Shown: one piece after another, positions 18,007-26,451 of the stretch
How positions within the stretch are numbered: position 1 is the stretch's first letter
Layout of the letters: every line of letters begins with the position of its first letter
Assembly (NCBI GenBank): GCA_032654645.1
Contig: JAULAW010000002.1
Location: forward strand, 17,170-81,169
Reading direction: 5' to 3'
From: CAITJF01 sp032654645
GTDB taxonomy: Bacteria > Pseudomonadota > Gammaproteobacteria > Burkholderiales > Gallionellaceae
Length of the DNA stretch: 64,000 nucleotides
Program-made: the position numbers and the translations under genes
The notes under the pieces: model-generated
Told to the model about the DNA's origin: nothing
Seen by the model: only the letters and a program-made list of their open reading frames with translations
Database searches by the model: none

Positions 18007-18493
18007 GATTTACCGTGTAGCGTGCGGTATTGGCGTGCATCTCCGCAATTTCTTCTTCGTTCAGGGTACGCAGTACTTTACCCGGTGAGCCTACCACCAG
18101 TGAGTTATCCGGAATGACCTTGCCTTCGGTGATCAGCGTGTTTGCTCCGATCAGGCAGTTCTTGCCGATCACGGCGTGGTTGAGGATTACACTCTTGATG
18201 CCGATCAGGCTGCCCTCGCCGATGGTGCAACCGTGCAACATGGCCAGATGGCCGACGGTGACATTGCCGCCGACAGTGAGCGGTGCTCCGGGGTCGGTGT
18301 GCAGCACGGCGCCATCCTGAATGTTGCTGTTCATGCCGATGCGGATGGGTTCGATGTCGCCGCGCAGCACAGCGTTAAACCAGATGCTGACGTTGTCTTG
18401 CAGGATGACCGAGCCGATGACGCTGGCGTTAGGCGCGATGAAATGCCGTTGCCCGTGCAATTCCGGCGTGCGGCCTTCCAGTTGGTATAACAT
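17963..18493 (-). CDS. Gamma-carbonic-anhydrase-like left-handed beta-helix protein
   Basis: A 176-residue hexapeptide-repeat protein of the YrdA/PaaY/CaiE type. Repeated (I/V)G-x4 rungs and the metal-ligand His residues are visible (LHTDPGAP, VTVGHLAMLHGCTIG), as is the usual SLVVGSPGKVLRTL end. Enzymatic carbonic anhydrase activity is uncertain for this subfamily. It is the last gene of the adk-side minus-strand cluster and converges on the RNA methylase. Confidence 0.88.
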   Translation of the reverse strand: MLYQLEGRTPELHGQRHFIAPNASVIGSVILQDNVSIWFNAVLRGDIEPIRIGMNSNIQDGAVLHTDPGAPLTVGGNVTVGHLAMLHGCTIGEGSLIGIKSVILNHAVIGKNCLIGANTLITEGKVIPDNSLVVGSPGKVLRTLNEEEIAEMHANTARYTVNLKRYQASLTPLQAG

Positions 18494-18495
18494 GG

Positions 18496-18930
18496 TTATC
18501 CCTGAACGAGAGCCGCTGCCCCGGCTTGCGCAATCTGCCCGTCCTGAAACGAACGCACACCGCTGATGCCCAGCCCGCCAATGACCTGATTGCCATGCAT
18601 GAGTGGCACACCTCCCTCGGCCGGGATAACTCCGGGCAAGGCTAGATGAATCAAACGCCCGTTTAACACGGCATCTTCCGAGATTTTGGTCGGGCGTTGA
18701 AAAGCGACAGCGGCATGAGCTTTCTTGATGGCAGTTTCTATGCTGCCGAACTGGGTGTCGTGGTCTCGTTGCAGATAGAGCAGGTGGCCACCATCATCCA
18801 CCACCGCAATCACTACACGCCACTCATTTTTTTGTGCTTCGGACTCGGCGGCGGCAGCGATGCGCTTGGCATCCGCAAGGGTGAGCACAGGTTTGCTGTT
18901 TGATTCGGCGGGCGGCGCAATGCTTGCCAC
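18496..18930 (-). CDS. GlcG/HbpS-family protein
   Basis: A 144-residue protein of the GlcG/HbpS family (small haem- or cofactor-binding proteins). It shows LTLADAKRIAAAAESEA, VVIAVVDDGGHLLYLQRDHD and the Gly-rich GGVPLMHGNQVIGGLGISG end. No signal peptide is seen. The gene fits between adk and the beta-helix gene with 2-bp gaps on each side, so the three are co-transcribed. Cellular role unknown. Confidence 0.8.
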   Translation of the reverse strand: MASIAPPAESNSKPVLTLADAKRIAAAAESEAQKNEWRVVIAVVDDGGHLLYLQRDHDTQFGSIETAIKKAHAAVAFQRPTKISEDAVLNGRLIHLALPGVIPAEGGVPLMHGNQVIGGLGISGVRSFQDGQIAQAGAAALVQG

Positions 18931-18932
18931 GA

Positions 18933-19592
18933 TCAGTGTGCCGCCAGCGCGTTGAATATCCGGTCACGGATGGCATCCACGCTGCCAATGCCGGGAATGT
19001 TAATGCAGTGCGGTGCGCGCGCATCGCCGGTTTTTGCCCATGCGGAGTAAAACTCCACCAGCGGGCTGGTCTGTTCGTGATAGACCTCAAGGCGCTTTCT
19101 TACGGTATCTTCCTGGTCATCCTGACGTTGCACCAAATCTTCGCCGGTGATGTCGTCCTTGCCCACCACCTTGGGGGGGTTGAATGTCACATGGTAAGTG
19201 CGGCCGGAGGTGAGATGTGCGCGGCGCCCGGCCATGCGATTGATGATGTCGACGTCCGGGACTTCGATTTCCACCACAAAGTCGATATCAATACCGGCGT
19301 CCTTCATTGCCTGAGCCTGCGGGATGGTGCGCGGAAAGCCATCGAACAGAAAACCGTTGGCGCAGTCAGCTTCCTTGATGCGCTCATTGACCAGGTCAAT
19401 GATAATCTTGTCCGATACCAGCTTGCCCGCGTCCATCACTTTCTTGGCCATGACACCAAGCGGGGTGCCCGCCTTGACTGCGGCGCGCAGCATGTCACCG
19501 GTGGAAATCTGCGGGATGTTGAATTTTCCCTTAATCAGATTGGCTTGAGTGCCTTTACCGGCGCCGGGTGCACCGAGCAGTATGAGTTTCAT
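18933..19592 (-). CDS. adk: Adenylate kinase
   Basis: ATP + AMP to 2 ADP. The 219-residue long form has P-loop GAPGAGKGTQ at 7-16, the AMP-binding segment DGFPRTIPQA, and a LID of about 27 residues (HLTSGRTYHVTFNPPK). The gene follows kdsB in the order lpxK-Trm112-kdsB-adk common in Betaproteobacteria. Confidence 0.98.
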   Translation of the reverse strand: MKLILLGAPGAGKGTQANLIKGKFNIPQISTGDMLRAAVKAGTPLGVMAKKVMDAGKLVSDKIIIDLVNERIKEADCANGFLFDGFPRTIPQAQAMKDAGIDIDFVVEIEVPDVDIINRMAGRRAHLTSGRTYHVTFNPPKVVGKDDITGEDLVQRQDDQEDTVRKRLEVYHEQTSPLVEFYSAWAKTGDARAPHCINIPGIGSVDAIRDRIFNALAAH

Positions 19593-19619
19593 GGTGTGCT
19601 CCTTGATTGAAGATGGGGA

Positions 19620-20399
19620 TTATACGTTTGCATCAAACAGTTTGCGCGCAGCTTGTAAGTCTTGCTCGGTATCCACTCCGCCGGGCGGAATCTCTGCGGT
19701 GACAGCAACACCAATCTTGTGCCCGTGCCATAACGCGCGCAATTGTTCTAGAGCCTCGAATTGTTCGATGGCGGCGGGTGCAAGTTGCCGGAAGATGCGC
19801 AGGAAACCGGCGCGATAAGCATAGATGCCGATGTGCCGCAGCGCTGTGAGATTATCCGGTAAAGGTTCTCCCGGGGAAGGGGTGTATTGCGCGAACGCAT
19901 CGCGCGGATAGGGAATCGGCGCGCGGCTGAAATACAGCGCATTGCCCTGCTTGTCCAGAACCACCTTGACGATATTGGGGTTGCGCATCGCATCCGCATC
20001 ATGGATGGGGTGGCAGGCAGTCGCGATGGCGCACTCCGGGTGGTCGTGCAGATGTTGCGCCACGGCGCGAATCAGCGCGGGTGGTATAAGCGGTTCGTCG
20101 CCCTGCACGTTGACCACGATGGTATCGTCCGGCCAGTTGTGTTGCTCCACCACCTCGGCGATGCGGTCGGTTCCGCTGGCATGGTGCGCGTGGGTCAGGC
20201 AGGCCTTGAAACCATGCTCGTGGATGGCGGTCATGATGGCTTGGTGGTCGGTGGCGATCCAGATTTGCTGAGCGCCGCTTTTCGCTGCTTGCTCGGCAAC
20301 CCTTACAACCATCGGCTTGCCAGCGATTGGCAGCAGTGCTTTGCCGGGCAGGCGGGTGGAGGCGAAGCGCGCCGGGATGACGACATGGAAAGCGAGCAT
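19620..20399 (-). CDS. kdsB: 3-deoxy-manno-octulosonate cytidylyltransferase
   Basis: Activates Kdo with CTP for lipopolysaccharide core synthesis. The 259-residue protein has IPARFASTRLPGKAL, VNVQGDEPLIPP and RHIGIYAYR, all characteristic. The start codon overlaps the stop of the Trm112-like gene (TGATG), indicating coupling. Confidence 0.97.
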   Translation of the reverse strand: MLAFHVVIPARFASTRLPGKALLPIAGKPMVVRVAEQAAKSGAQQIWIATDHQAIMTAIHEHGFKACLTHAHHASGTDRIAEVVEQHNWPDDTIVVNVQGDEPLIPPALIRAVAQHLHDHPECAIATACHPIHDADAMRNPNIVKVVLDKQGNALYFSRAPIPYPRDAFAQYTPSPGEPLPDNLTALRHIGIYAYRAGFLRIFRQLAPAAIEQFEALEQLRALWHGHKIGVAVTAEIPPGGVDTEQDLQAARKLFDANV

Positions 20400-20584
20400 C
20401 AGAGTTTTTCGACTTCTTCCGGCGCCAGCACACGCGCTTCATCTGCCAGCATCACGGGGATGTCGTCCTGGATTTTGAAGGCCAGCCGATCCGCTTTACA
20501 GATCAATTCCTGCTCGGTTTTGCGGTAAACCAGCGGGGATTTGCACAGCGGGCAAACCAGGATTTCAAGCAATTTGGCGTCCAT
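20399..20584 (-). CDS. Trm112-like zinc-ribbon protein (YcaR type)
   Basis: A 61-residue protein, MDAKLLEILVCPLCKSPL..., with a CPLC knuckle, a single later Cys (ELICKADRL) and DDIPVMLADEAR. In this family it is a small partner protein found between lpxK and kdsB. The ATG at 20584 lies inside the lpxK 3' end (20-bp overlap); longer readings only extend into lpxK sequence. Confidence 0.9.
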   Translation of the reverse strand: MDAKLLEILVCPLCKSPLVYRKTEQELICKADRLAFKIQDDIPVMLADEARVLAPEEVEKL

Positions 20585-21557
20585 TCCGGGCGATCCTTTC
20601 CAGTATGTGTCGGGTGAGCGATGGGTCAACTTGCGCGTCCACGCGCAGCACCCAGCATTTTTTTGTGGCAAACGGGATGCATTTTACCGCATCTTTTTCC
20701 GTCATGAATATCGCATCGGCATTGGCATAGTCTAAATCCTTTTTCGTGTAGCGGTGGTGGTCCGGGAAGGGATGGGTTTGCACCACCAGGCCAAGATGGT
20801 TGAGATGTGCAAAAAAGCGCTGCGGGTGGCCGATCCCGGCGATGGCGTGCAGGTGCTGGCCGTGAAAATCGGCGGCATAAGCCGGGGTGTCCGGGTTGAT
20901 CAGATTGTAGAAGCGTGCGCCGTGCAATTGCATGGCATATTCGCCTGCAGCGGGTATTCCGCCATTCACGACCACCGCATCCGCTTCGGTCAGGCGCGAT
21001 GGCAGTTCACGTAACGGTCCGGCAGGAAGCAGGAAATCATTGCCAAAACGGCTCACTCCATCCACTACCACGATTTCAGCATCGCGCCGCAAACGGTAAT
21101 GTTGCAGGCCGTCATCGCTGAGCAAAATATCGCATTCCGGGTGGGCGCGTAATAATTCGCGTGCGGTAGCGGGGCGGTCTCGACCGACCCACACCGGGCA
21201 CAGTTTGCGCTGCGCCATCAGCACGGCCTCATCGCCGACCGCGTCCGGGTGGCTGGATGGGTGCACGGTTTGCGGAGAGGTGGCCTGGCTACAATAGCCT
21301 CGGCTGATAATGCCGGGATGCCAGCCGCAATCGAGCAACTGCTGCGCCAGCCAGAGCGTAAGCGGGGTCTTGCCGCTACCGCCGACAGTAATGTTACCCA
21401 CCACTATGACAGGGACGGGGAGTTTTACGCTGGTCAGAAGACCGTTGCGATAAAGCGCGCGGCGTGTGGCTACCAGCAGGCGAAAGATGAGGCTGACAGG
21501 CAGCAGAATAAGGTGTAGCGGGGAAATGCGGTGCCAGTAATGTTGCAGCCAGTGCAT
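20565..21557 (-). CDS. lpxK: Tetraacyldisaccharide 4'-kinase
   Basis: Phosphorylates the lipid A precursor at the inner membrane. The 330-residue protein has an N-terminal membrane anchor, P-loop region VGNITVGGSGKTPLT (about 53-67), and ILLSDDGLQHYRLRRD. Its start is 4 bp from the exbD stop, placing it in an exbB-exbD-lpxK cluster. Confidence 0.97.
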   Translation of the reverse strand: MHWLQHYWHRISPLHLILLPVSLIFRLLVATRRALYRNGLLTSVKLPVPVIVVGNITVGGSGKTPLTLWLAQQLLDCGWHPGIISRGYCSQATSPQTVHPSSHPDAVGDEAVLMAQRKLCPVWVGRDRPATARELLRAHPECDILLSDDGLQHYRLRRDAEIVVVDGVSRFGNDFLLPAGPLRELPSRLTEADAVVVNGGIPAAGEYAMQLHGARFYNLINPDTPAYAADFHGQHLHAIAGIGHPQRFFAHLNHLGLVVQTHPFPDHHRYTKKDLDYANADAIFMTEKDAVKCIPFATKKCWVLRVDAQVDPSLTRHILERIARNGRQIA

Positions 21558-21560
21558 CCG

Positions 21561-21974
21561 TTATTTTTGGTTGGTAGTAAAGGTAATGCGGCCATAACCT
21601 GCGAGACGCGCGGCTTCCATGATGTTAATCACAGATTGGTGGGGCGCCTTGGCATCCGCGTTGATGATGAGGGTGGGGTCTTTTTGATCGCCCGCTGCCT
21701 GCCGCAAGGCTTGTGCCAGTTCTTCGGTATTAGTGAATTTTGTAGCTGTGTTGTTTACGGCATAATGTTCGGTAGTGTCTACCGAGACAGTGATCTGGCT
21801 GGGCAATGAGGCGGGCTGTTCGCCGTTAGCCTGCGGCAAATTGATCTGCAATTCGGAGAACTTGGCGTAACTGGTAGTGACCATCAGGAAAATCAGGATC
21901 ACCAGTAATACATCTATCATCGGAATCAGGTTGATTTCCGGTTCCTCACGCATGCGCCAGCGCTGAAAGTTCAT
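21561..21974 (-). CDS. exbD: ExbD/TolR-family biopolymer transport protein
   Basis: A 137-residue protein with a short cytoplasmic N-terminus, one transmembrane helix (INLIPMIDVLLVILIFLMVTT) containing the family's essential Asp (IDVLLV), and a periplasmic domain. Works with ExbB to harness proton-motive force. No TonB or TolA gene is visible nearby. In Betaproteobacteria this pair next to lpxK is a frequent arrangement. Confidence 0.93.
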   Translation of the reverse strand: MNFQRWRMREEPEINLIPMIDVLLVILIFLMVTTSYAKFSELQINLPQANGEQPASLPSQITVSVDTTEHYAVNNTATKFTNTEELAQALRQAAGDQKDPTLIINADAKAPHQSVINIMEAARLAGYGRITFTTNQK

Positions 21975-21983
21975 ATTGGGTTC

Positions 21984-22622
21984 CTAGCTCCTGCGCGTGC
22001 CATGCACGATTTCCACCAGCTTGATCGCTTGCTGCTCCATCTCGATAACCAAACTGACCACTTTGGCGCGGAAATGGCGGTAAAAAATCATGCTGGGTAC
22101 GGCCACGATCAGGCCGTATGCGGTGTTATATAGCGCCACCGAAATGCCGTGCGCGAGGATGGCTGGAGTGTTGCCGACAGCGGTTTGCGCGCCGAAAATT
22201 TCGATCATCCCGACTACCGTGCCGAACAGGCCGAGCAATGGGCTGATCGAGGCGACCGTGCCCAGGGTAGTCAGAAAACGCTCCAATTCGTGTGCGGCAG
22301 CGCGCCCCGCCTCTTCGATGGAATCTTTCATTACCTCGGGTGAGCTTTTGGCGTTCTTCAATGCTGCGGCGAACACACGCCCGAGAAGGGAATTTTCCGC
22401 CAGGCGGGATAACATGGCATCGCTGACGCCACGCTGTTTGAGTTCCTGTACAGTTTCGTCGAGCAATCTTGGGGGCGCTATTTTCTTGTTGCGCAGAAAT
22501 ATCAAGCGTTCCGCAATCACGGCGACTGCAATCACTGAGGTTATAATCAACAACCAGATGGGCCAACCGGCAGCTTCTACGATAGCGAACACGACTTCTC
22601 CAAACATGCTTAAATTATGCAA
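21984..22622 (-). CDS. exbB: ExbB/TolQ-family proton channel protein
   Basis: A 212-residue MotA/TolQ/ExbB-family protein with three transmembrane helices (WPIWLLIITSVIAVAVIAERL; TLGTVASISPLLGLFGTVVGMI; GISVALYNTAYGLIVAVPSM). Partner of the adjacent ExbD. The start is uncertain: MHNLSMFG at 22622 or M6 at 22607; neither has a strong ribosome site. Confidence 0.93.
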   Translation of the reverse strand: MHNLSMFGEVVFAIVEAAGWPIWLLIITSVIAVAVIAERLIFLRNKKIAPPRLLDETVQELKQRGVSDAMLSRLAENSLLGRVFAAALKNAKSSPEVMKDSIEEAGRAAAHELERFLTTLGTVASISPLLGLFGTVVGMIEIFGAQTAVGNTPAILAHGISVALYNTAYGLIVAVPSMIFYRHFRAKVVSLVIEMEQQAIKLVEIVHGTRRS

Positions 22623-22731
22623 ACTCGGACTGTATCTTGTCGAACCTTTTTGAGCAAGATTTCTCCTGCAATAATCTTATGGTGTTAAACCGGAGCGGCA
22701 TGGTAGAAGCAATTTTTTTGTGCACAGGAAC

Positions 22732-22919
22732 TGTGGATAACTTTGTGGGTAAGAAGTATGGACTGGTGCTTAACCCCTTAACAGATAACCTTTTTTGCTC
22801 CGCCGCTTAATTTTTGAACTTTAATAAAATTTAATAAAAACAATTAGATACTGTAAGTAGGCGATATTCTGGTGTGGCGCCTTGCGGCAAAGTGGCGCAG
22901 TTCCTTGAGTTGTGGATTA
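22732..22919. promoter_or_regulatory. DnaA-box cluster and AT-rich stretch between exbB and xseA
   Basis: The 312-bp divergent gap holds a perfect DnaA box (TGTGGATAA, 22732-22740), a one-mismatch box TGTGGGTAA (22744-22752) four bases on, and TGTGGATTA (22911-22919). A strongly AT-rich stretch (about 22808-22853) lies between. No gene is seen. It may be a DnaA-controlled promoter or a DnaA titration site; nothing here marks the replication origin itself. Confidence 0.45.
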
Positions 22920-22934
22920 TTCTGGAATGTCAAT

Positions 22935-24218
22935 ATGTCTTTCGGCCTAGTTTCAAATGAAAAAAATCGCGTGTTCAGCGTGCGCGAGGTCAACTATGCA
23001 GCCAAGCAGTTGCTGGAAAACGGATTGCCCCTTCTTTGGGTGCATGGTGAGATTTCCAATTTTGTCAGCGCGGCTTCCGGGCATTGGTATTTTTCCCTGA
23101 AGGACGAACAGGCGCAGGTGCGTTGCGTAATGTTCCGCAACAAAAGCCAATACCTCGACTGGCAGCCGAAGAACGGCATGCAGGTAGAAGTGTTGGCATT
23201 GGCTACGCTGTATGAAGCGCGCGGCGAGTTTCAATTAACATTGGAGCAGATGCGCCCTGCCGGGTTGGGTGTGCTGTATGAGGCATTCGAACGGCTCAAG
23301 CGCAAGCTGGAAAACGAGGGATTGTTCGATGCCGCGCGCAAACGCACGTTCCCGTTCCTGCCGGCGCAAATCTGCATTGTCACGTCGCCGCAGGCCGCCG
23401 CGTTGCGCGATGTCCTGACCGCGCTGTCCAGGCGTATGCCGGGCATCCCCGTGGTGCTGTATCCCACGCCGGTGCAAGGGGAGGGCGCCGCGCAAAAAAT
23501 TGCGCAGGCCATCCGGCTGGCGAATGAGCGCGCGGAATGTGATGTGCTGCTGGTGTGCCGGGGCGGTGGCAGCATTGAGGATTTATGGGCATTCAATGAG
23601 GAAGTGGTGGCACGGGCGATTGCCGCAAGCAAAATTCCGGTGGTGAGCGGAGTAGGGCATGAGACCGATTTCACCATTGCCGATTTTGTCGCGGATCAGC
23701 GCGCCGCCACGCCCACTGCGGCGGCGCAACTGGTGGTGCCGGAGCGGCAGGAATTATTGCGGCGCTTGAGCCATGCCGCACAGCGCCTGATGCGCGGCAG
23801 GCAGCGCCAAACCGAGCGTGTGATGCAGCAGCTCGATTTCTTGCAGCGGCGCCTGGTGCACCCGGCGCAAAGGATGCAGCAACAGGCGCAACATCTCGGC
23901 CAGCTGCGGCAGCGCCTGTACAGGGCACACCCGGATTTCGTGCAACTCGGCGCACGGAGCGCAGAGCAAGGACGCCGCATGCTGGAGGCCATGCAGCGCA
24001 CCTTGGATCGCCAGAATGTGCGCCTGCACGGCTTGCGGCAGCACCTGCTGCACCTCGATCCGCAACAGGTGCTGGCGCGCGGCTACAGCATGGTGCGCGA
24101 TGAATATGGCGGCATTGTTTCGGATAGCACCGGATTGTCTGTCGGGGCGCGCCTCGACATCACTTTTGCGCGCGGTTGGGCGCGTGCCGAGTTGAAGGAA
24201 AAGGGAGGGGCCGGTTAA
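22935..24218 (+). CDS. xseA: Exodeoxyribonuclease VII large subunit
   Basis: Large subunit of the single-strand exonuclease. The start at 22935 (MSFGLVSNEKNRVFSVREV) puts the OB-fold domain at the N-terminus as usual; a longer reading to 22872 lacks support. The family segments FSLKDEQAQVRCVMF, CRGGGSIEDLWAFNEE and SGVGHETDFTIADFVAD-RAATPTAAA are present, then a long Arg/Gln-rich coiled coil. About 427 residues, full length. xseB is not in the window. Confidence 0.96.
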   Translation: MSFGLVSNEKNRVFSVREVNYAAKQLLENGLPLLWVHGEISNFVSAASGHWYFSLKDEQAQVRCVMFRNKSQYLDWQPKNGMQVEVLALATLYEARGEFQLTLEQMRPAGLGVLYEAFERLKRKLENEGLFDAARKRTFPFLPAQICIVTSPQAAALRDVLTALSRRMPGIPVVLYPTPVQGEGAAQKIAQAIRLANERAECDVLLVCRGGGSIEDLWAFNEEVVARAIAASKIPVVSGVGHETDFTIADFVADQRAATPTAAAQLVVPERQELLRRLSHAAQRLMRGRQRQTERVMQQLDFLQRRLVHPAQRMQQQAQHLGQLRQRLYRAHPDFVQLGARSAEQGRRMLEAMQRTLDRQNVRLHGLRQHLLHLDPQQVLARGYSMVRDEYGGIVSDSTGLSVGARLDITFARGWARAELKEKGGAG

Positions 24219-24345
24219 CTTGAAAAAGCAGGTAGGTGCGAATTTATTCGCACCTGTGAACCCAGCAACTGCTTTTTCTGAGGTTAAGCAATTTGGGTTA
24301 AAATCCGCGCCCGCACAAATTAACCGGAAACGCCCGTATGAAGTT

Positions 24346-26016
24346 ATGGAACATCTGAACAAACCCTGCGCTGGCGGATCAACTTCCCGGCGCTGGTTTT
24401 GGCTGCTGCTGGCAGTGGTGATCATCTGGTTCGGCAATATCGAATACCGCAAGCTGATCAAGCCGGACGAAGGACGCTATGCCGAAATTCCGCGCGAGAT
24501 GGTGGCCAATGGCGATTGGGTCACGCCGCGCCTGAATAACCTGAAATACTTCGAGAAGCCACCGTTGCAATACTGGGCAACGGCTACCGCTTATACCGTG
24601 TTTGGACAGCATCAATGGACATCGCGACTATGGACCGCATTAACCGGTTTTGCCGGGTTGTTGCTGGTGTGGTATGCCGGAGCACGTTTATTCGGGTGCG
24701 CAGCCGGACGCTATGCCGCAGTGTTGCTCGGCGGCAGTTTGCTGTATACGCTGATGGCGCACATCAACACGCTCGACATGGGCGTCACATTTTTTATCAC
24801 GTTAGGTATTGTCGGCCTGCTGCTTGGGCAACAGGCGGAGAGCGATGCACGCACCCGCCGCAACTGGATGTATTTGGCATGGGCCGCTCTTGGTTTGGCC
24901 GTGCTGAGCAAGGGGCTGATGGGGCTGGTGTTGCCGGGCGCGGCGCTGGTTATTTATTCCGTGTTGCAACGCGACATTACCGTGTTGAAGCGTATGCACT
25001 GGGGCGCTGGATTGCTGCTGTTCCTGCTGGTCACCGCGCCGTGGTTCTATCTGGTGATAAAGGCCAATCCGGAATTCTTCCAGCGTTTTTTTATCTACGA
25101 ACACTACACGCGCTTTACCACCAAGGAACACGGCAGGTATCAACCGTGGTACTACTTCATTCCTGTCCTGTTGCTCGGCATGTTGCCGTGGACTATTCTG
25201 ATGTTCGACACGCTGGCGCGCACTTGGAAAAATACTGTGCGCGTTGATAAAGTTTTCAGCCCGGAGCGTTTCTTGTTGATCTGGGTAGTGTTTATCTATG
25301 CGTTCTTTTCAGTATCCGGTTCCAAGCTGCCGTCCTATCTGCTGCCGATGTTCCCGGCTTTGGCATTGCTGATGGGGAAGCAGGTGGCCGAAATGAACGA
25401 GCGACGGCTGTTCTGGTTGATAGCCCCGATATTGCCGCTGGTGGCGTTGGGGCTGGGGTTTGCACCTTTCACGGCGCGGCTGGCGGATACGCCGTTGCAA
25501 GTGCAGATGTATGGTGAATACGCCAACTGGCTGGTGGCGGCGGCGCTAATCTGGTTGCTGGGCATGGTCAGTTCGCTGGTTTTGCTGCGCCGCCACAATA
25601 AGCTGGTGGCGGTGCTGGTGTTGGCGTTGAGCACTTTGCTTGCCGCACAACTCGGCACATCCGGCTATAACACCATAGCGAAGGAACGCTCCGCCTACCT
25701 CATCGCCGATGCGATACGCCCTTACGTCAAAGCGGATGCACCGTTTTATTCGGTGGCTGACTACGAACAGACCTTGCCGTTCTATCTGAAGCGCACCTTT
25801 ACCCTGGTGCAGTATCAGGATGAAATGGCATTCGGTATCACGCAGGAACCCCAGCGCTGGGTACCGGATATCGCCAGCTTTGTGACGGCATGGCAAGCAC
25901 AACCGGCAGCGTTTGCGATCATGCCGGTATATATGTATAAGCAACTCAAGCAGCAGGAACTGGCGATGAAAATTATTTACGAAGATAGTCAAAACATCGT
26001 GGTGAGCAAGCCATGA
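24346..26016 (+). CDS. ArnT-like GT-C membrane glycosyltransferase
   Basis: A protein of about 556 residues of the GT39/GT83 (PMT_2) family that transfers a sugar from a polyprenyl-phosphate carrier in the periplasm. The first periplasmic loop has the catalytic acidic pair D41/E42 in IKPDEGRYAEIPREM, then YFEKPPLQYW, both hallmarks of ArnT-like enzymes. About 10-12 transmembrane segments follow, with a soluble C-terminal domain. I use the ATG at 24346 (MEHLNKP); the in-frame extension to 24220 is low-complexity intergenic-like sequence. It overlaps the next gene by 4 bp. With the ArnE-like and ArnB-like genes it suggests addition of an amino sugar to lipid A or another glycan; the actual sugar is unknown. 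Confidence 0.85.
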   Translation: MEHLNKPCAGGSTSRRWFWLLLAVVIIWFGNIEYRKLIKPDEGRYAEIPREMVANGDWVTPRLNNLKYFEKPPLQYWATATAYTVFGQHQWTSRLWTALTGFAGLLLVWYAGARLFGCAAGRYAAVLLGGSLLYTLMAHINTLDMGVTFFITLGIVGLLLGQQAESDARTRRNWMYLAWAALGLAVLSKGLMGLVLPGAALVIYSVLQRDITVLKRMHWGAGLLLFLLVTAPWFYLVIKANPEFFQRFFIYEHYTRFTTKEHGRYQPWYYFIPVLLLGMLPWTILMFDTLARTWKNTVRVDKVFSPERFLLIWVVFIYAFFSVSGSKLPSYLLPMFPALALLMGKQVAEMNERRLFWLIAPILPLVALGLGFAPFTARLADTPLQVQMYGEYANWLVAAALIWLLGMVSSLVLLRRHNKLVAVLVLALSTLLAAQLGTSGYNTIAKERSAYLIADAIRPYVKADAPFYSVADYEQTLPFYLKRTFTLVQYQDEMAFGITQEPQRWVPDIASFVTAWQAQPAAFAIMPVYMYKQLKQQELAMKIIYEDSQNIVVSKP

Positions 26017-26384
26017 ACCTGATCAGTTTTGGACTAATCTTCACCGGTGTAATGCTCAACGCTGCCGCGCAAATATTGATGAAGGCCGGCACCAATGCGG
26101 TGGGCCATTTTGAGTTCAGCAGCGAGAACATCCTGCCGATAGGCTGGAAACTGGCGACCGAGTGGCATATCGTCGCCGCGCTGTTTTGCTATGCCCTAAG
26201 CGTGGTCATCTGGATACTCGCACTGTCGCGTGTGCCCGTCAGCATTGCCTTCCCGTTGCTGTCAATGGCTTATATCGTGACTGCCGTGGCAGCCTGGTAC
26301 TTGCTGGGCGAAGTCTTAAGCCTGACCAAACTGGTCGGCATCGGTGTGATCATTCTTGGCGTGATTATTATTTCGCGGGCATAA
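26013..26384 (+). CDS. ArnE/EmrE-like small four-helix transporter
   Basis: A 123-residue DMT/SMR-fold protein with four predicted helices (MNLISFGLIFTGVMLNAAAQ; HIVAALFCYALSVVIWILAL; IAFPLLSMAYIVTAVAAWYLL; LVGIGVIILGVIIISRA). The family includes ArnE/ArnF, which flip undecaprenyl-phosphate-aminoarabinose. It starts within the stop of the glycosyltransferase gene (ATGA), which supports a flippase role for that enzyme's donor. Confidence 0.82.
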   Translation: MNLISFGLIFTGVMLNAAAQILMKAGTNAVGHFEFSSENILPIGWKLATEWHIVAALFCYALSVVIWILALSRVPVSIAFPLLSMAYIVTAVAAWYLLGEVLSLTKLVGIGVIILGVIIISRA

Positions 26385-26451
26385 CCAATAGCCGCCATTC
26401 CCGCGCAAGCGGAAATGGCGAGTTTATTGAAGTTTTTATACGGACATATCC

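Noticed and set aside
22732..22919. Chromosomal replication origin
   Set aside because: Three DnaA boxes and an AT-rich stretch are suggestive, but no dnaA, dnaN, gidA or parAB lies nearby and the box number is low.
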